DNA of 64,000 nt from JAIEOG01 sp964611895. GTDB lineage: Bacteria; Bdellovibrionota; FAC87; UBA2466. Positions within the stretch are counted from its first letter, which is position 1. Each line of letters starts with the position of its first letter. Under the pieces are notes generated by a model. The model was given only the letters and a program-made list of their open reading frames with translations, was not told the origin of the DNA and searched no databases. The position numbers and the translations under genes were made by a program. Below, piece after piece: positions 6,053 through 14,659 of the stretch. Where the stretch lies: assembly GCA_964611895.1 (NCBI GenBank), contig CAZTDN010000011.1:1-64000 (forward strand), in the 5' to 3' direction.

Positions 6053-8167
6053 CTAATTCGAGAATTTAGCCAATTCCCCGCGTAAATCTCCAATCAATTC
6101 CTCGAACTCATCCGGCTGCGCGGAGATCTCTTCTGCAGTCGGTAAACGTTCGTGCAATTCGACAAATCCCATTACCCTGTCCATCAGTTTTTGTTTTTCT
6201 GGCTGGTATCCATCGCGCAGAGTGCGGACTCCCTGCCAGACTTCTCGACTCTGTGCGTGTGCTTCAGGAGGACTCGAATGCTTGCCGACAATATGAAGCG
6301 TTGGTGTACCTTTTCCGCCTTTCATGGGTAGATTAGGCATGCTGGATAGCCGAAGCACCCAAGGGTTTTTCAGGCGAATCTCCCAAGGGTCCAGGCCTGC
6401 TGCCCGCAGAGCATTGTCCCAAGAACCGTATAGAAGAATGGCGCGGTCATAAAAAGGCCTTCCCCCAAACTCTCTGAGCCCGGCTTCCCCAAGGGCCTTC
6501 CCGTATTCTTCTGAGCCACTTAGTTTCACTGCACGAGCATTGAGAGGCAGGGACTTCGCATGCATTCGCTTTAAGCCCAGAGCGATTTCCTCGCTGGTCA
6601 AAGGCTGCTTATTAGCGTGGAGCCACTGAGGATTCATCTTGGCAGCTTGAAGAGCAGAATCCCATGAGCCATATCTGCGGCGAGCCGCTTGCTCAAGAGC
6701 AACCCCACTTGCATCAATCTGTATTTCCTTCAAAAGGTGGCGAGTTTTCTCGCTTCCTTCTTTTTGCATATACCTACTGTTTAATCGACTTTTCCTCACT
6801 TTTAGATAGGTAAGCGCCCTTAGTATCGTGGGCTCATCCCATTTAATTTCCGACTCCGGTATGGGGGTTTTCTTGGGCAAAGCCAGAAGTGCATACTCCC
6901 ACGAGCCAAAATTTTTTTCGGCCGCTTCTCTGAGGTTTCGACCATTGGCTTGGATTCCAATTTCATTGAGCGCCTCTCGAATGGCCTCGCTTCCTTTCCC
7001 TCTCGCGTAAGTAGCATCAAGCTGAAAGCCTTTCTGCTCAAGATGCGCCAAACCTTTGAGAACAAGTGCAGGGTCCCAGTTCTGCCTAAGCCTGTCCTTG
7101 ATCTGTTTTTTATCCAGTGCATTCTTCCACGATCCAAGATGTTGAGAAGCTGCATTTCTTAGCGCCATCCCACTTGCATCGATACCGATGTCTCTCAACT
7201 CTTTTCGGATGATTTCAGAACCTTCGCCGACTACATATTTGTCATTGAGGGGAATTCCTTTTTGGTTAAGGTGCTCAATGGCTTTTAGAACGAGGTCTGC
7301 ATCCCACGTTTGATGAAGCCTGTCCTTGAGGCCCCTTGCAGCAAGCGCGTTCTCCCAAGATCCGAAATATGAAAAAGACACATTTCTCAGCGCCACACCG
7401 CTTGCATCAATTCCAATCTCCTTGAGTCTCTTTCGAATAGTTTCGGACCCGTCTCCCATCATGTATGTGTGGTTGAGCGGCAGGCCTTGTTGATGAAGAT
7501 AGTCTATAGCTCTTAGGATGAGGTCCCTGTTCCAAGCTTGTCGAATCCCTTTGTATTTGCCTTCTCGCTCGATCGCTTTTTCCAAGGATCCCAAATGTCG
7601 ACGAGCAGCTGCAACTAAAGCCGATCCCCCTGCATTAATACCTATCTGCCCGAGCAGCTGAGAGATTTTTTCTTCTCCTCCACCCCTTAAATATACGGCG
7701 TTTAGGGGAACATTTTGACGACGGAGGTAGCTCAGAGCCCGCAGCACAGTAACCTCATCCCACCTTTGGGTGCGGCCTTGTTGCGGATTTGTTTGAGAGG
7801 CAGCCAAGACGGCATAATTCCAGCTTCCGAACCGGTCGGTGGCAAGATCGGCTAGGGCCCTTGGTGTCAGGCCGCCCTCTGGGTAAATCTCCTTCAACGC
7901 TTCGGTAATCTTGCCGTCCGGGTCCAAACGCACCTGAGCTTCGGTCAGTTCAGAAAATTTCTGCAAAAGGGAGCCAAGCATATCCCGAAGTGCCTCAGTT
8001 TCTATCTGCGTGAGCTCCTGGGGCAGGCTGGCCCGGTGGGGGTGTTCAACTAGGTTGGAGTACTCCGTGGGACAGGGAGACTTCATTTCGAGAATGGGAC
8101 CCGAGACAGGTGGGGCTGCGTACAGAACCTGTTGAAATATCAAGAAGAAAAGCACGGGCACACCCAC
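6053..8167 (-). CDS. Exported protein with seven homing-endonuclease-associated repeats
   Basis: A 704-residue protein, GTG start just after GAGGTGG. A hydrophobic segment (VPVLFFLIFQQVLYA) looks like a signal peptide. Residues about 60-595 are seven tandem units of 76-79 residues, each ending in a GSW..A motif (FGSWNYAV, LGSLEKAI, FGSWENAL, LGSWKNAL, FGSWEYAL, YGSWDSAL, YGSWDNAL at about 114, 193, 269, 345, 421, 500, 581). This signature is the homing-endonuclease-associated repeat (HNH repeat family), a small helical DNA-associated module usually beside HNH nucleases. No nuclease motif (HNH, GIY-YIG, LAGLIDADG) is visible. The last 100 residues are charged and repeat-free. If exported, it may bind nucleic acid or protein outside the cytoplasm. 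Confidence 0.8.
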   Translation of the reverse strand: MGVPVLFFLIFQQVLYAAPPVSGPILEMKSPCPTEYSNLVEHPHRASLPQELTQIETEALRDMLGSLLQKFSELTEAQVRLDPDGKITEALKEIYPEGGLTPRALADLATDRFGSWNYAVLAASQTNPQQGRTQRWDEVTVLRALSYLRRQNVPLNAVYLRGGGEEKISQLLGQIGINAGGSALVAAARRHLGSLEKAIEREGKYKGIRQAWNRDLILRAIDYLHQQGLPLNHTYMMGDGSETIRKRLKEIGIDASGVALRNVSFSYFGSWENALAARGLKDRLHQTWDADLVLKAIEHLNQKGIPLNDKYVVGEGSEIIRKELRDIGIDASGMALRNAASQHLGSWKNALDKKQIKDRLRQNWDPALVLKGLAHLEQKGFQLDATYARGKGSEAIREALNEIGIQANGRNLREAAEKNFGSWEYALLALPKKTPIPESEIKWDEPTILRALTYLKVRKSRLNSRYMQKEGSEKTRHLLKEIQIDASGVALEQAARRRYGSWDSALQAAKMNPQWLHANKQPLTSEEIALGLKRMHAKSLPLNARAVKLSGSEEYGKALGEAGLREFGGRPFYDRAILLYGSWDNALRAAGLDPWEIRLKNPWVLRLSSMPNLPMKGGKGTPTLHIVGKHSSPPEAHAQSREVWQGVRTLRDGYQPEKQKLMDRVMGFVELHERLPTAEEISAQPDEFEELIGDLRGELAKFSN

Positions 8168-8253
8168 CTCAGCTAACCTTAGTTTACCTTTTTTGCTGGC
8201 CTTGTGCTATCAGTCCCCTGGCCATTTTGAGGCCCTTATTAGGTGGAGAAACC

Positions 8254-9087
8254 ATGAAACGTGCTTATGTCTTGGGTTTAGGTCTGCTGGTTTTAGCGGG
8301 GGGGACAGTGAAGGCTCAGGAGTTGGACCTGGGCTTCTACGTCGCGCGGGGGGAGAAAGAAGGGACTTACCATTTCACCTATGTCACGACTCCCGACACC
8401 GCCAATGTCTTTTTTTATAATGGCGAGAAGTTCTCGAATTCGGTGCGTTTTCCATTCCACTCAAAGGACGGTGCCGCAGACCCTATGCCGCCTAAAAAGC
8501 GATTTTACAACTCGGTGGAGCCTCTGGAACTCAAAGATTTTCAGGACGTGTATGTCATTCAAGAAGGTATCGGCACGCGTCTGAGCGTAACCAAAGCTTC
8601 GTTTGCCTCTTTAGATTTTATCAATATTAAAGGCGCTACTAAAGCCAAGCTCCTCAGTACCGGGAGCTACGAAACCAGCGCCGAGTTTGGTTTGTTTCAA
8701 GAGTTGGGAACTTGCGGGCAATGCAAAGCTTTGGCGAAGCGCGTGTTTCCGGATGGCCGCTTGCCGATTTCTCTGGCCGATATAGAGGTGTTGGAGCGGA
8801 TAAATACCCTGCGCCAGGAGAAAAAACTCACTCCTTACGTCTGGAGTTCTGGTTATGCCAACCAACTCTCCCGCTGGAAATCCAATAGCCAGTTCTCCGA
8901 ACCTAGTGAGTATCTGCTAAAGCCCCTTCGAGGCGCCTACTACTCGGGGAAGTCGGTGGACGAACTCATCGCAACGCTTATCGAAGACTCCAAGGTCGAC
9001 GAAGAAAAAAATGCACTCTTTTCTGAATATCCTCATATGGCCATTCACCGAGATGCCAAGGGCGGGTATTTTGTGCTCATTGATTGA
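8254..9087 (+). CDS. Secreted protein of unknown function
   Basis: The start is ATG 8254, set by an AGGTGGAG ribosome-binding site and a textbook signal peptide (LGLGLLVLAGGTVKAQE); upstream extensions of the frame are unlikely to be used. The mature protein (about 257 residues) has an N-terminal beta-rich part, a Cys pair (TCGQC, about residue 155) and a helical part with VLERINTLRQEKKL and PYVWSSGYANQLSRW. This vaguely recalls CAP/SCP-type secreted domains but lacks a full motif set. The stop overlaps the opposing gene by 11 bp. Function unknown. Confidence 0.75.
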   Translation: MKRAYVLGLGLLVLAGGTVKAQELDLGFYVARGEKEGTYHFTYVTTPDTANVFFYNGEKFSNSVRFPFHSKDGAADPMPPKKRFYNSVEPLELKDFQDVYVIQEGIGTRLSVTKASFASLDFINIKGATKAKLLSTGSYETSAEFGLFQELGTCGQCKALAKRVFPDGRLPISLADIEVLERINTLRQEKKLTPYVWSSGYANQLSRWKSNSQFSEPSEYLLKPLRGAYYSGKSVDELIATLIEDSKVDEEKNALFSEYPHMAIHRDAKGGYFVLID

Positions 9088-11062
9088 GCTGATCTAAATA
9101 TGCATCAAAGCCCTCTGGATTCTCCAGCAAGCGTTCGGATTGCCAGGTGCTCCAGCGCTCGACGAATGGTTTGGTGATTCCCGTGTTGCCGAGACCAGCG
9201 TGCAGCCGGAGCATCATGTCGCCGCTCACTAGATCAAACACCAGCTGAAAACCATCAGACTTTCGGGTGAAAGACAGCACCCGACGGTCCGGTCGCCATT
9301 GCTTTTCGAAACCCGGGAGTTCAAAACCCTGCGGAACCATCGCAAGCAGAGGGCTTGCCAAGGATTTGCCAACAGATTTTATCGATGAAGCACCTTTACT
9401 CAGCGGAAGAACGAAGCCGCCGTTTTCGTCAGCCGCGACACTGGGTTCTCTACCATCGTCATAGCCGCGCATCGCTTCTACTGTTGCCTCATCCAAAGTT
9501 ATCCACTCGCTCGGTTTGGTGGGGTGGGGAATCTGCACCAGGGTCGTGTTCGCGGCGGAACGAGGCGTGAGCCGCAACTCCCCGTCCGCGATGTCATAGT
9601 AGCGCTTTCCATGTCCCAACGAAATGCTCCTCACCGAGGGCAATGAGGTCATCCCCTGGTAAACAGGTCGACCAGCCTGCGCATCGCCCTCCAGCTGCGA
9701 ATAGACCGCAGCGTCCGGAAACTCCGAGCGCGTGTGAAAAGGCTGTTTAATTCCTGCTAAGCTGGAATGATCCTCGGGTACCCGAGCCACCAGCTCAGAG
9801 CGACCGTTACCCAATGTTCTAAACGCCAGCACGCAACGCGTATCCCACCGGTCCGTGTGCGCCGCCTTCAGTATTTGCGCACGCCGAGCTGGGATTCTGT
9901 AGTGTTTCCGGTGCGCCAAGAAAGCACCAGCAAGAACACCCGCGGCTGCCCCCACTCTTGTTGGAGACAGGTGGTAGAGAGCTAGGGTGTCCCATCCGTT
10001 TTTCATGTGCGTAGGTGGGTTTCGCGCAGCTATTAATGCGATGACGTCCCTTCTTTCTTCCTCAAATCGTTTTTCTGCCCGCAGAACCTGATCCTCAAAA
10101 TCAGCGATATTTTTCTCGAGCAGGTTTTTTGCCTGCTGCAAATCGGATTCGTCTGGAGAGGCGATTTTTTCGACATAGTGGTCCAGCCAAGCGTGTAAGA
10201 GTTCACCAGTCTCTGGCATTCTGACCTCACTCAGGTGGCGACCCGTGTTTTGCTCAATTACAGCCGTTTGCAGTGCGAGCTGGCGGGTTCTTTCAATGCC
10301 CTTTTTCACCCGCGCGGTGAGCGGAACATACTCATGTAAATGTTCGCGCAGGGCAAAAGGGTCTCGGTCGCCGGTCAGCGGATCTCCCTCTTGAAGGTGC
10401 CAACTCACGCGCTTATAAAAGTCTGCATAGTCTTGAAGCGCCCTTCGGTACTCCTCAATCGCTGGCGTTTTCTGCTCAATAGCCGCTCCCGCAATCGGTA
10501 AAACTCTTGCCCCGTTGGCGGTCACTTCAAAGTTTTCCAAAAGAATGTTTTCAATCTTCTTTTGATGAGCCGCAGCCCATTCCTTTTCTGCTCGGGTGTG
10601 AAGCTCAGCAAACCGAATCGACCAACGACCGCTCATAACGACTTTTTGGTGAGGTTCCTCGGTCGCAAACGTCGGAAATGGGTGGTTTTGAAGCACGTCT
10701 TGGATCTGTGCCAGCACACCCGAGAGGCGATCCTCTCGAGGGGAGGCGTTGAGTGATTGTGCCGCCACTTCCAGTACCGACATCGGAGAGGAAAAATTTT
10801 CGTTTCGGGAGGGTACAATAGAAAACGAATACTGTGGTACAGATTGCGGTAGTGGGGTTTCGTTTAGCGAGTTTGCTACCTGCTCGAGGATAGAACTTGC
10901 CCGTACGGCGGGTGCGTTGCTCTGGGGTTGAACCTGATTAAGAAAATCCGAAATCAGGGGAGAAGGGTGCACGGTATTGAAGTTTTTTAAGGGGAGGATT
11001 TCAGCGCACACCGAACCACCAGTCGAAATCACGAGCAGTAAGATGCCGCTCCTCCATCGCAT
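9077..11062 (-). CDS. Large exported protein, unknown
   Basis: A 661-residue protein with a signal peptide (SGILLLVISTGGSVCAE). The N-terminal 130 residues repeat a short motif (SSILEQVANSLNETP, MSVLEVAAQSLNASP). Residues 150-350 are helical and charged, with likely coiled coil. One hydrophobic Ala/Gly segment (VGAAAGVLAGAFLAH, about residue 370) could span the membrane. The C-terminal 270 residues look like mixed alpha/beta. It follows the gene at 11066 by 3 bp, so the two are one transcription unit and probably act together. Family not recognised. Confidence 0.7.
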   Translation of the reverse strand: MRWRSGILLLVISTGGSVCAEILPLKNFNTVHPSPLISDFLNQVQPQSNAPAVRASSILEQVANSLNETPLPQSVPQYSFSIVPSRNENFSSPMSVLEVAAQSLNASPREDRLSGVLAQIQDVLQNHPFPTFATEEPHQKVVMSGRWSIRFAELHTRAEKEWAAAHQKKIENILLENFEVTANGARVLPIAGAAIEQKTPAIEEYRRALQDYADFYKRVSWHLQEGDPLTGDRDPFALREHLHEYVPLTARVKKGIERTRQLALQTAVIEQNTGRHLSEVRMPETGELLHAWLDHYVEKIASPDESDLQQAKNLLEKNIADFEDQVLRAEKRFEEERRDVIALIAARNPPTHMKNGWDTLALYHLSPTRVGAAAGVLAGAFLAHRKHYRIPARRAQILKAAHTDRWDTRCVLAFRTLGNGRSELVARVPEDHSSLAGIKQPFHTRSEFPDAAVYSQLEGDAQAGRPVYQGMTSLPSVRSISLGHGKRYYDIADGELRLTPRSAANTTLVQIPHPTKPSEWITLDEATVEAMRGYDDGREPSVAADENGGFVLPLSKGASSIKSVGKSLASPLLAMVPQGFELPGFEKQWRPDRRVLSFTRKSDGFQLVFDLVSGDMMLRLHAGLGNTGITKPFVERWSTWQSERLLENPEGFDAYLDQLNQ

Positions 11063-11065
11063 CCG

Positions 11066-12100
11066 CTACTCCTGCGGCTCAATCCAATAGACTTGAATAC
11101 AGTCGAGATTTTTTTCGTTTGTCTCAAAAGTATTCTTGCCATTGGGGTGGCGTGCCGTGAAAGAAACGGTTTTGGTTTCGGGGTGAAACTCGTAGGCAAT
11201 GATATTAAAATCGCGGTTGACTCGGTTGTATCTTGAGCGACACCACACGGGTATGCCCGCGTTAATATGGTGCACCAACATTTCCTGCGGCCCGATGAAA
11301 AAATTTCTCCCAAAAAATAGTTTATTCTGGCGTCTCGTCTCGGTTTCGTCCGAGGAAAAGGTGTATCCCCCAATCCGGACGGGTTTTTTTAGGCACTCCA
11401 GGAGATCGGCGGAGGTGGATTTCAGGTTCGTGGCGCTGTCTTGAGCTGCGGCAGCTCTGGCTTCCGGGCGTTGGAGAGCTGCTTGGGCAAGGCACTCCAA
11501 GGTCGTGCAGGCTTTTTCGGGGATCTGCTTTCTGAGGTGTTGGTGCAGCCGCTCCGTCTCCGCAGAGTCGGCTCTGAGGAGGTCTTTTTTGGCGATGGAT
11601 GGATTGCGCTTGAGAAACTCCTGCACGGAGTCGTCTACAATCGTCGGCATCGCTTTGTGGAGTTCGCGGTGGATCGGCTGGGTAGGCTGAAACTCTTGCT
11701 GGGTCAGTATTGCCCCTTTACTGAATTCATTCACAAGTTCCTGCATTCCTTCCTCGGTATCGGAGTTCAAGCCTAGGGTGGCGTTTCCGAGATTAAGAGA
11801 GTTCAGGACGTCGCTGCGCGGTTCCTTTTCAAATTCCTTAATCAAACGCGACATGCGCCTGTATAAAAAGTAATTGGCCGATAGTGAAACCTCTTTGCCG
11901 GTGACCCTCTTACAGTAGGCTTCCATTGCGGCGAGGGCGGATTGGATCCAGGTATGGTCTGCGCCGACGGTTTCTCGGCTTTCAGAGTAATCGGAAGCAG
12001 CTGAATGCTTATCCGGATAAACTTTCATTCCCCAGCCGAAATCGGCGGAGGCCGTCGACGTCATCAGCCCAAAAAGACATGCCATGATAGCGCTGCGCAA
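11066..12100 (-). CDS. Exported protein, unknown, first gene of pair
   Basis: The open frame begins further upstream, but TTG 12100 preceded by GGGGGATGG gives a proper signal peptide (MRSAIMACLFGLMTSTASA then DFGWG). The mature protein of about 325 residues is mostly helical and charged. It ends with a segment containing two Cys (ADLLECLKKP, GIPVWCRSRY) and a beta-rich C-terminus (IIAYEFHPETKTVSF). The next gene starts 3 bp after its stop. An AGAATACA motif lies about 95 bp upstream. Function unknown. Confidence 0.65.
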   Translation of the reverse strand: MRSAIMACLFGLMTSTASADFGWGMKVYPDKHSAASDYSESRETVGADHTWIQSALAAMEAYCKRVTGKEVSLSANYFLYRRMSRLIKEFEKEPRSDVLNSLNLGNATLGLNSDTEEGMQELVNEFSKGAILTQQEFQPTQPIHRELHKAMPTIVDDSVQEFLKRNPSIAKKDLLRADSAETERLHQHLRKQIPEKACTTLECLAQAALQRPEARAAAAQDSATNLKSTSADLLECLKKPVRIGGYTFSSDETETRRQNKLFFGRNFFIGPQEMLVHHINAGIPVWCRSRYNRVNRDFNIIAYEFHPETKTVSFTARHPNGKNTFETNEKNLDCIQVYWIEPQE

Positions 12101-12241
12101 GATCCCATCCCCCAACCAAACACTAAATAGGCTCAAAGAAGGTGCAAAACGAAGGCCTAGTCGTCCATGGCTGGGAGGGTGTGGAAGAGAGATGTATTCT
12201 GAGCGAGTGCTCAAACCGGCGCGCAAAACCTAGACAATGCG

Positions 12242-12277
12242 GTACGCGGTACCTTTTTCGAGAAAGGTACCGCGTAC
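12242..12277. repeat. Perfect 15-bp inverted repeat
   Basis: Arms GTACGCGGTACCTTT and AAAGGTACCGCGTAC are separated by 6 nt. It sits 2 bp beyond the stop of the lipoprotein gene at 12280. It has no T run on the minus strand, so it may end or stabilise that transcript rather than be a standard terminator; a protein-binding palindrome is an alternative. Confidence 0.8.
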
Positions 12278-12279
12278 GG

Positions 12280-12975
12280 TTAGTGGTAATCGATGATAAG
12301 CTCGACCTGATCGATGCTTACTGTAGCGTAATCGCTCTTGAAGAACTGGTTGTGATACTGGAGTCGCAGACCCGTCGTCGATTGGTTCAACACGGCGGCG
12401 TCCATGACGCTGCTGCCGTCTACAGATTCCAATAAAACATATTCGCGATAGGGGATCGGAACGCCGGAGGTGACGCTCCAGCTAACGACTTTGTGATTCT
12501 GGCCCAGGTTGGGACTGAGCGCATCGCCACTGACAGAGTCATAGAGCTCGGCGAGAATATCTTTCACGCCGAAGTCGAGAATAAAATAAAAATGGTTCCC
12601 GTCTTCTTTGGCGAATTCGTGCACTCTCGCCGTCACTTTTGTCACCACCGCGTGCTCCGGTAGCGCCGCACCAAAATCATTGAACTCTATCATCGACGAG
12701 TTTGAGGAGAACGGAATGTTAAACGAATACATCGAACCGTCCAACGCCCCTACCGACGCGGGAGCACCTTTCGGCGCACGCGTGACTGTAGCCGGATCGC
12801 CTCCCGGGGCTGGAGGATCGACTTCGACATCTGGATCCGAAACAGTGAGATCGGCGTTTAACGTTTGATCATTCAAAGGCAAGTAGCCGGTAAAGCCGAC
12901 TTGACCAGAACAGGCTGTTACTAATGGAATCAGAAATACGGCAGCGATTGCTTTGTTTGCGGTGAGTGGTGGCAT
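12280..12975 (-). CDS. Lipoprotein of unknown function
   Basis: A 231-residue product with a lipoprotein signal (FLIPLVTAC, lipidated Cys about residue 22). A Pro/Ala/Thr-rich linker (PDVEVDPPAPGGDPATV) is followed by a beta-rich domain with many aromatic and Ser/Asn residues, consistent with a surface or periplasmic beta-sandwich. A good start with an AGGAAG site precedes the ATG. Monocistronic, with a perfect inverted repeat just downstream. Confidence 0.75.
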   Translation of the reverse strand: MPPLTANKAIAAVFLIPLVTACSGQVGFTGYLPLNDQTLNADLTVSDPDVEVDPPAPGGDPATVTRAPKGAPASVGALDGSMYSFNIPFSSNSSMIEFNDFGAALPEHAVVTKVTARVHEFAKEDGNHFYFILDFGVKDILAELYDSVSGDALSPNLGQNHKVVSWSVTSGVPIPYREYVLLESVDGSSVMDAAVLNQSTTGLRLQYHNQFFKSDYATVSIDQVELIIDYH

Positions 12976-13043
12976 TTTACTTCCTCGGGGTTACCCAAGG
13001 GAAAATGCAATTCGTATACCGCCAGTTTACAGCTGAGAACTTC

Positions 13044-13071
13044 TTGTGCGGTTGACGAACTTTTTTATAGA
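13044..13071 (+). promoter_or_regulatory. Sigma70-like promoter candidate
   Basis: TTGTGC and TATAGA are spaced by 16 bp in the divergent gap 12976-13204. It would give a leader of about 125 nt for the HATPase gene at 13205. Prediction from consensus only. Confidence 0.4.
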
Positions 13072-13204
13072 GCGATTGTGTGCCGGACTTCACAATTGGG
13101 TTTGGGTGGAGAATTCAATGGCTTAGGCTAGTGCCTAACTCTCAGTCAGGATGTATAGTACTCCAGGCTGGGAGCGACTGGGTGGGTTCGAAATGGGGGG
13201 ATCG

Positions 13205-13825
13205 ATGCGGTTTTGGGGAATACTTGTATCGGGGTATCTGGTTTCATCACTCGCTTGGGGGCTGTGCTCCAACGAAATCCTAGAAAAACAACTCGAGCGC
13301 GCGTTTCCCTCCGGCAGTGGGGTCACCGTGAGTTGGGAGCCTGATGGCAAGGCTCTGCTCACCTTTGCAGGCGATCTCCCCAAAGAAGAAGTCTCGTCAG
13401 TCACCCGAGCTGCGTTGAAGGCCATTGAAGCGCGGCTCCAGCTCTTGCCACTCTCTACTGACCATCGGAAGAAAATACTCTTTAATATTCACTTTTGTTT
13501 GGAAGAAGCTGCCCTCAATGCCGTCGAATGGGGAAACAGACGCCGCCCCGGAACTCACGTTCGCATCCGATTGCATTTCGTTTCAGGCCCGAGCGAGGGG
13601 GCGGGCGTTTTGTATGCCTCTGTTCAAGACGAAGGCGAGGGGTTTGATCCCGCAAACCTACCCCACGCTCTTTCCGAGGATGATCCACTCGCCCACGAAG
13701 AAGTTCGGGAGCAGTTGGGGCTCCGCGCGGGTGGCAGAGGACTGGCGGGGATGAAACATTTTGCCACTTCCAAATTTTGGGAGCAGTCCACGAAGACCAT
13801 GCACTTTATCTGGGAGATACACTAA
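13205..13825 (+). CDS. RsbW-like HATPase with signal peptide
   Basis: ATG 13205 follows a GGGGGG site; upstream in-frame starts are weaker. The N-terminus (MRFWGILVSGYLVSSLAWGL) looks like an export signal. The rest is a GHKL ATPase of the anti-sigma/serine-kinase kind: N-box EEAALNAVEWGN (about residue 100), G1 box QDEGEGFDP and G2 box GGRGLAGMKHF. In RsbW/SpoIIAB relatives this fold phosphorylates an anti-anti-sigma partner in the cytoplasm. The nucleotide-binding residues look intact. It ends 3 bp before the HAD gene. An export signal on such an enzyme is unexpected; the hydrophobic stretch may instead be a membrane anchor with the ATPase inside. No STAS partner is nearby. Confidence 0.8.
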   Translation: MRFWGILVSGYLVSSLAWGLCSNEILEKQLERAFPSGSGVTVSWEPDGKALLTFAGDLPKEEVSSVTRAALKAIEARLQLLPLSTDHRKKILFNIHFCLEEAALNAVEWGNRRRPGTHVRIRLHFVSGPSEGAGVLYASVQDEGEGFDPANLPHALSEDDPLAHEEVREQLGLRAGGRGLAGMKHFATSKFWEQSTKTMHFIWEIH

Positions 13826-13828
13826 CGC

Positions 13829-14659
13829 ATGGTCGTTTCGGATCTCGATGGCACCCTGCTATTTCGCGAGCATGGCGTTTCGCAAAGCGACATCCAAACC
13901 TTGCGCGCATTAGGCGAACAGGGCATCCCCCGACTGATCGCGACCGGGCGAGCGTGGTGGGGAGTTCAACGTGTTTTGCCTTCGGACTTTCCGATAGATT
14001 ACTTGGTGTTTTCTTCGGGCGCTGGAATCGTAGACTGGAAGTCCGGCAAGCTTCTAGCGCACCACAATCTGTCCAGCGAAGAAACCGAAGCCGCCACCGA
14101 AGTGTTTTTGGCCCACGACCTGGACTTCATGGTTCACGACCCCATTCCCCACGCGCAACCTTTCTATTTTCGTAAGGGGTCGGTCCTCAACCCCGACTTT
14201 GAACACCGCTTGGGTCTCCACCCGGAGCGGGCAAGGCCATGGGAAACCCGGCCCCCCCAGTCCCCCGCCAGCCAGGTCTTGGCGATTTCCCCGCAGGGCG
14301 ACCCTGATTTGCCCTATCTCAGCCTGCGGCAGCAACTGCCGCAGCTCAGCGTCGTTCGTGCGACTTCTCCTTTGGATGGCAAGAGTCTTTGGATCGAAGC
14401 CTTTTCTCCCCACGCTTCCAAATCCAAGGGAGCAAACTGGGTAGCTAGTCGATTGGGCATCGACCCGTCCGAAGTGCTTGCTATCGGAAATGACTACAAC
14501 GACGTCGATCTACTGGAATGGGCTGGTACCTCTTATGTGCTGGACAATGCTCCCGCCTCTGTTCGAACGCAGTTCGCTAATGTACCTACTCACGGGTACC
14601 AGGGCGTTAGCCATGCTGTGCAGCTTTGGTTGTCACAAAAGCCGAGATCACGCCGTTAG
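13829..14659 (+). CDS. HAD-superfamily hydrolase, Cof-type
   Basis: A 276-residue protein starting MVVSDLDGTLL, the HAD motif I with nucleophile Asp5 and acid Asp7. Motif II is the Thr of LIATGRA, and motif IV is GNDYND (about residue 218) for magnesium. The long insert between motifs II and III is the C2 cap of Cof-type phosphatases, which act on sugar phosphates and similar small molecules. It starts 3 bp after the HATPase stop, so the two are probably translationally coupled. Its 3' end overlaps the opposing carbamoyltransferase by 12 bp. Substrate not predictable. Confidence 0.85.
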   Translation: MVVSDLDGTLLFREHGVSQSDIQTLRALGEQGIPRLIATGRAWWGVQRVLPSDFPIDYLVFSSGAGIVDWKSGKLLAHHNLSSEETEAATEVFLAHDLDFMVHDPIPHAQPFYFRKGSVLNPDFEHRLGLHPERARPWETRPPQSPASQVLAISPQGDPDLPYLSLRQQLPQLSVVRATSPLDGKSLWIEAFSPHASKSKGANWVASRLGIDPSEVLAIGNDYNDVDLLEWAGTSYVLDNAPASVRTQFANVPTHGYQGVSHAVQLWLSQKPRSRR

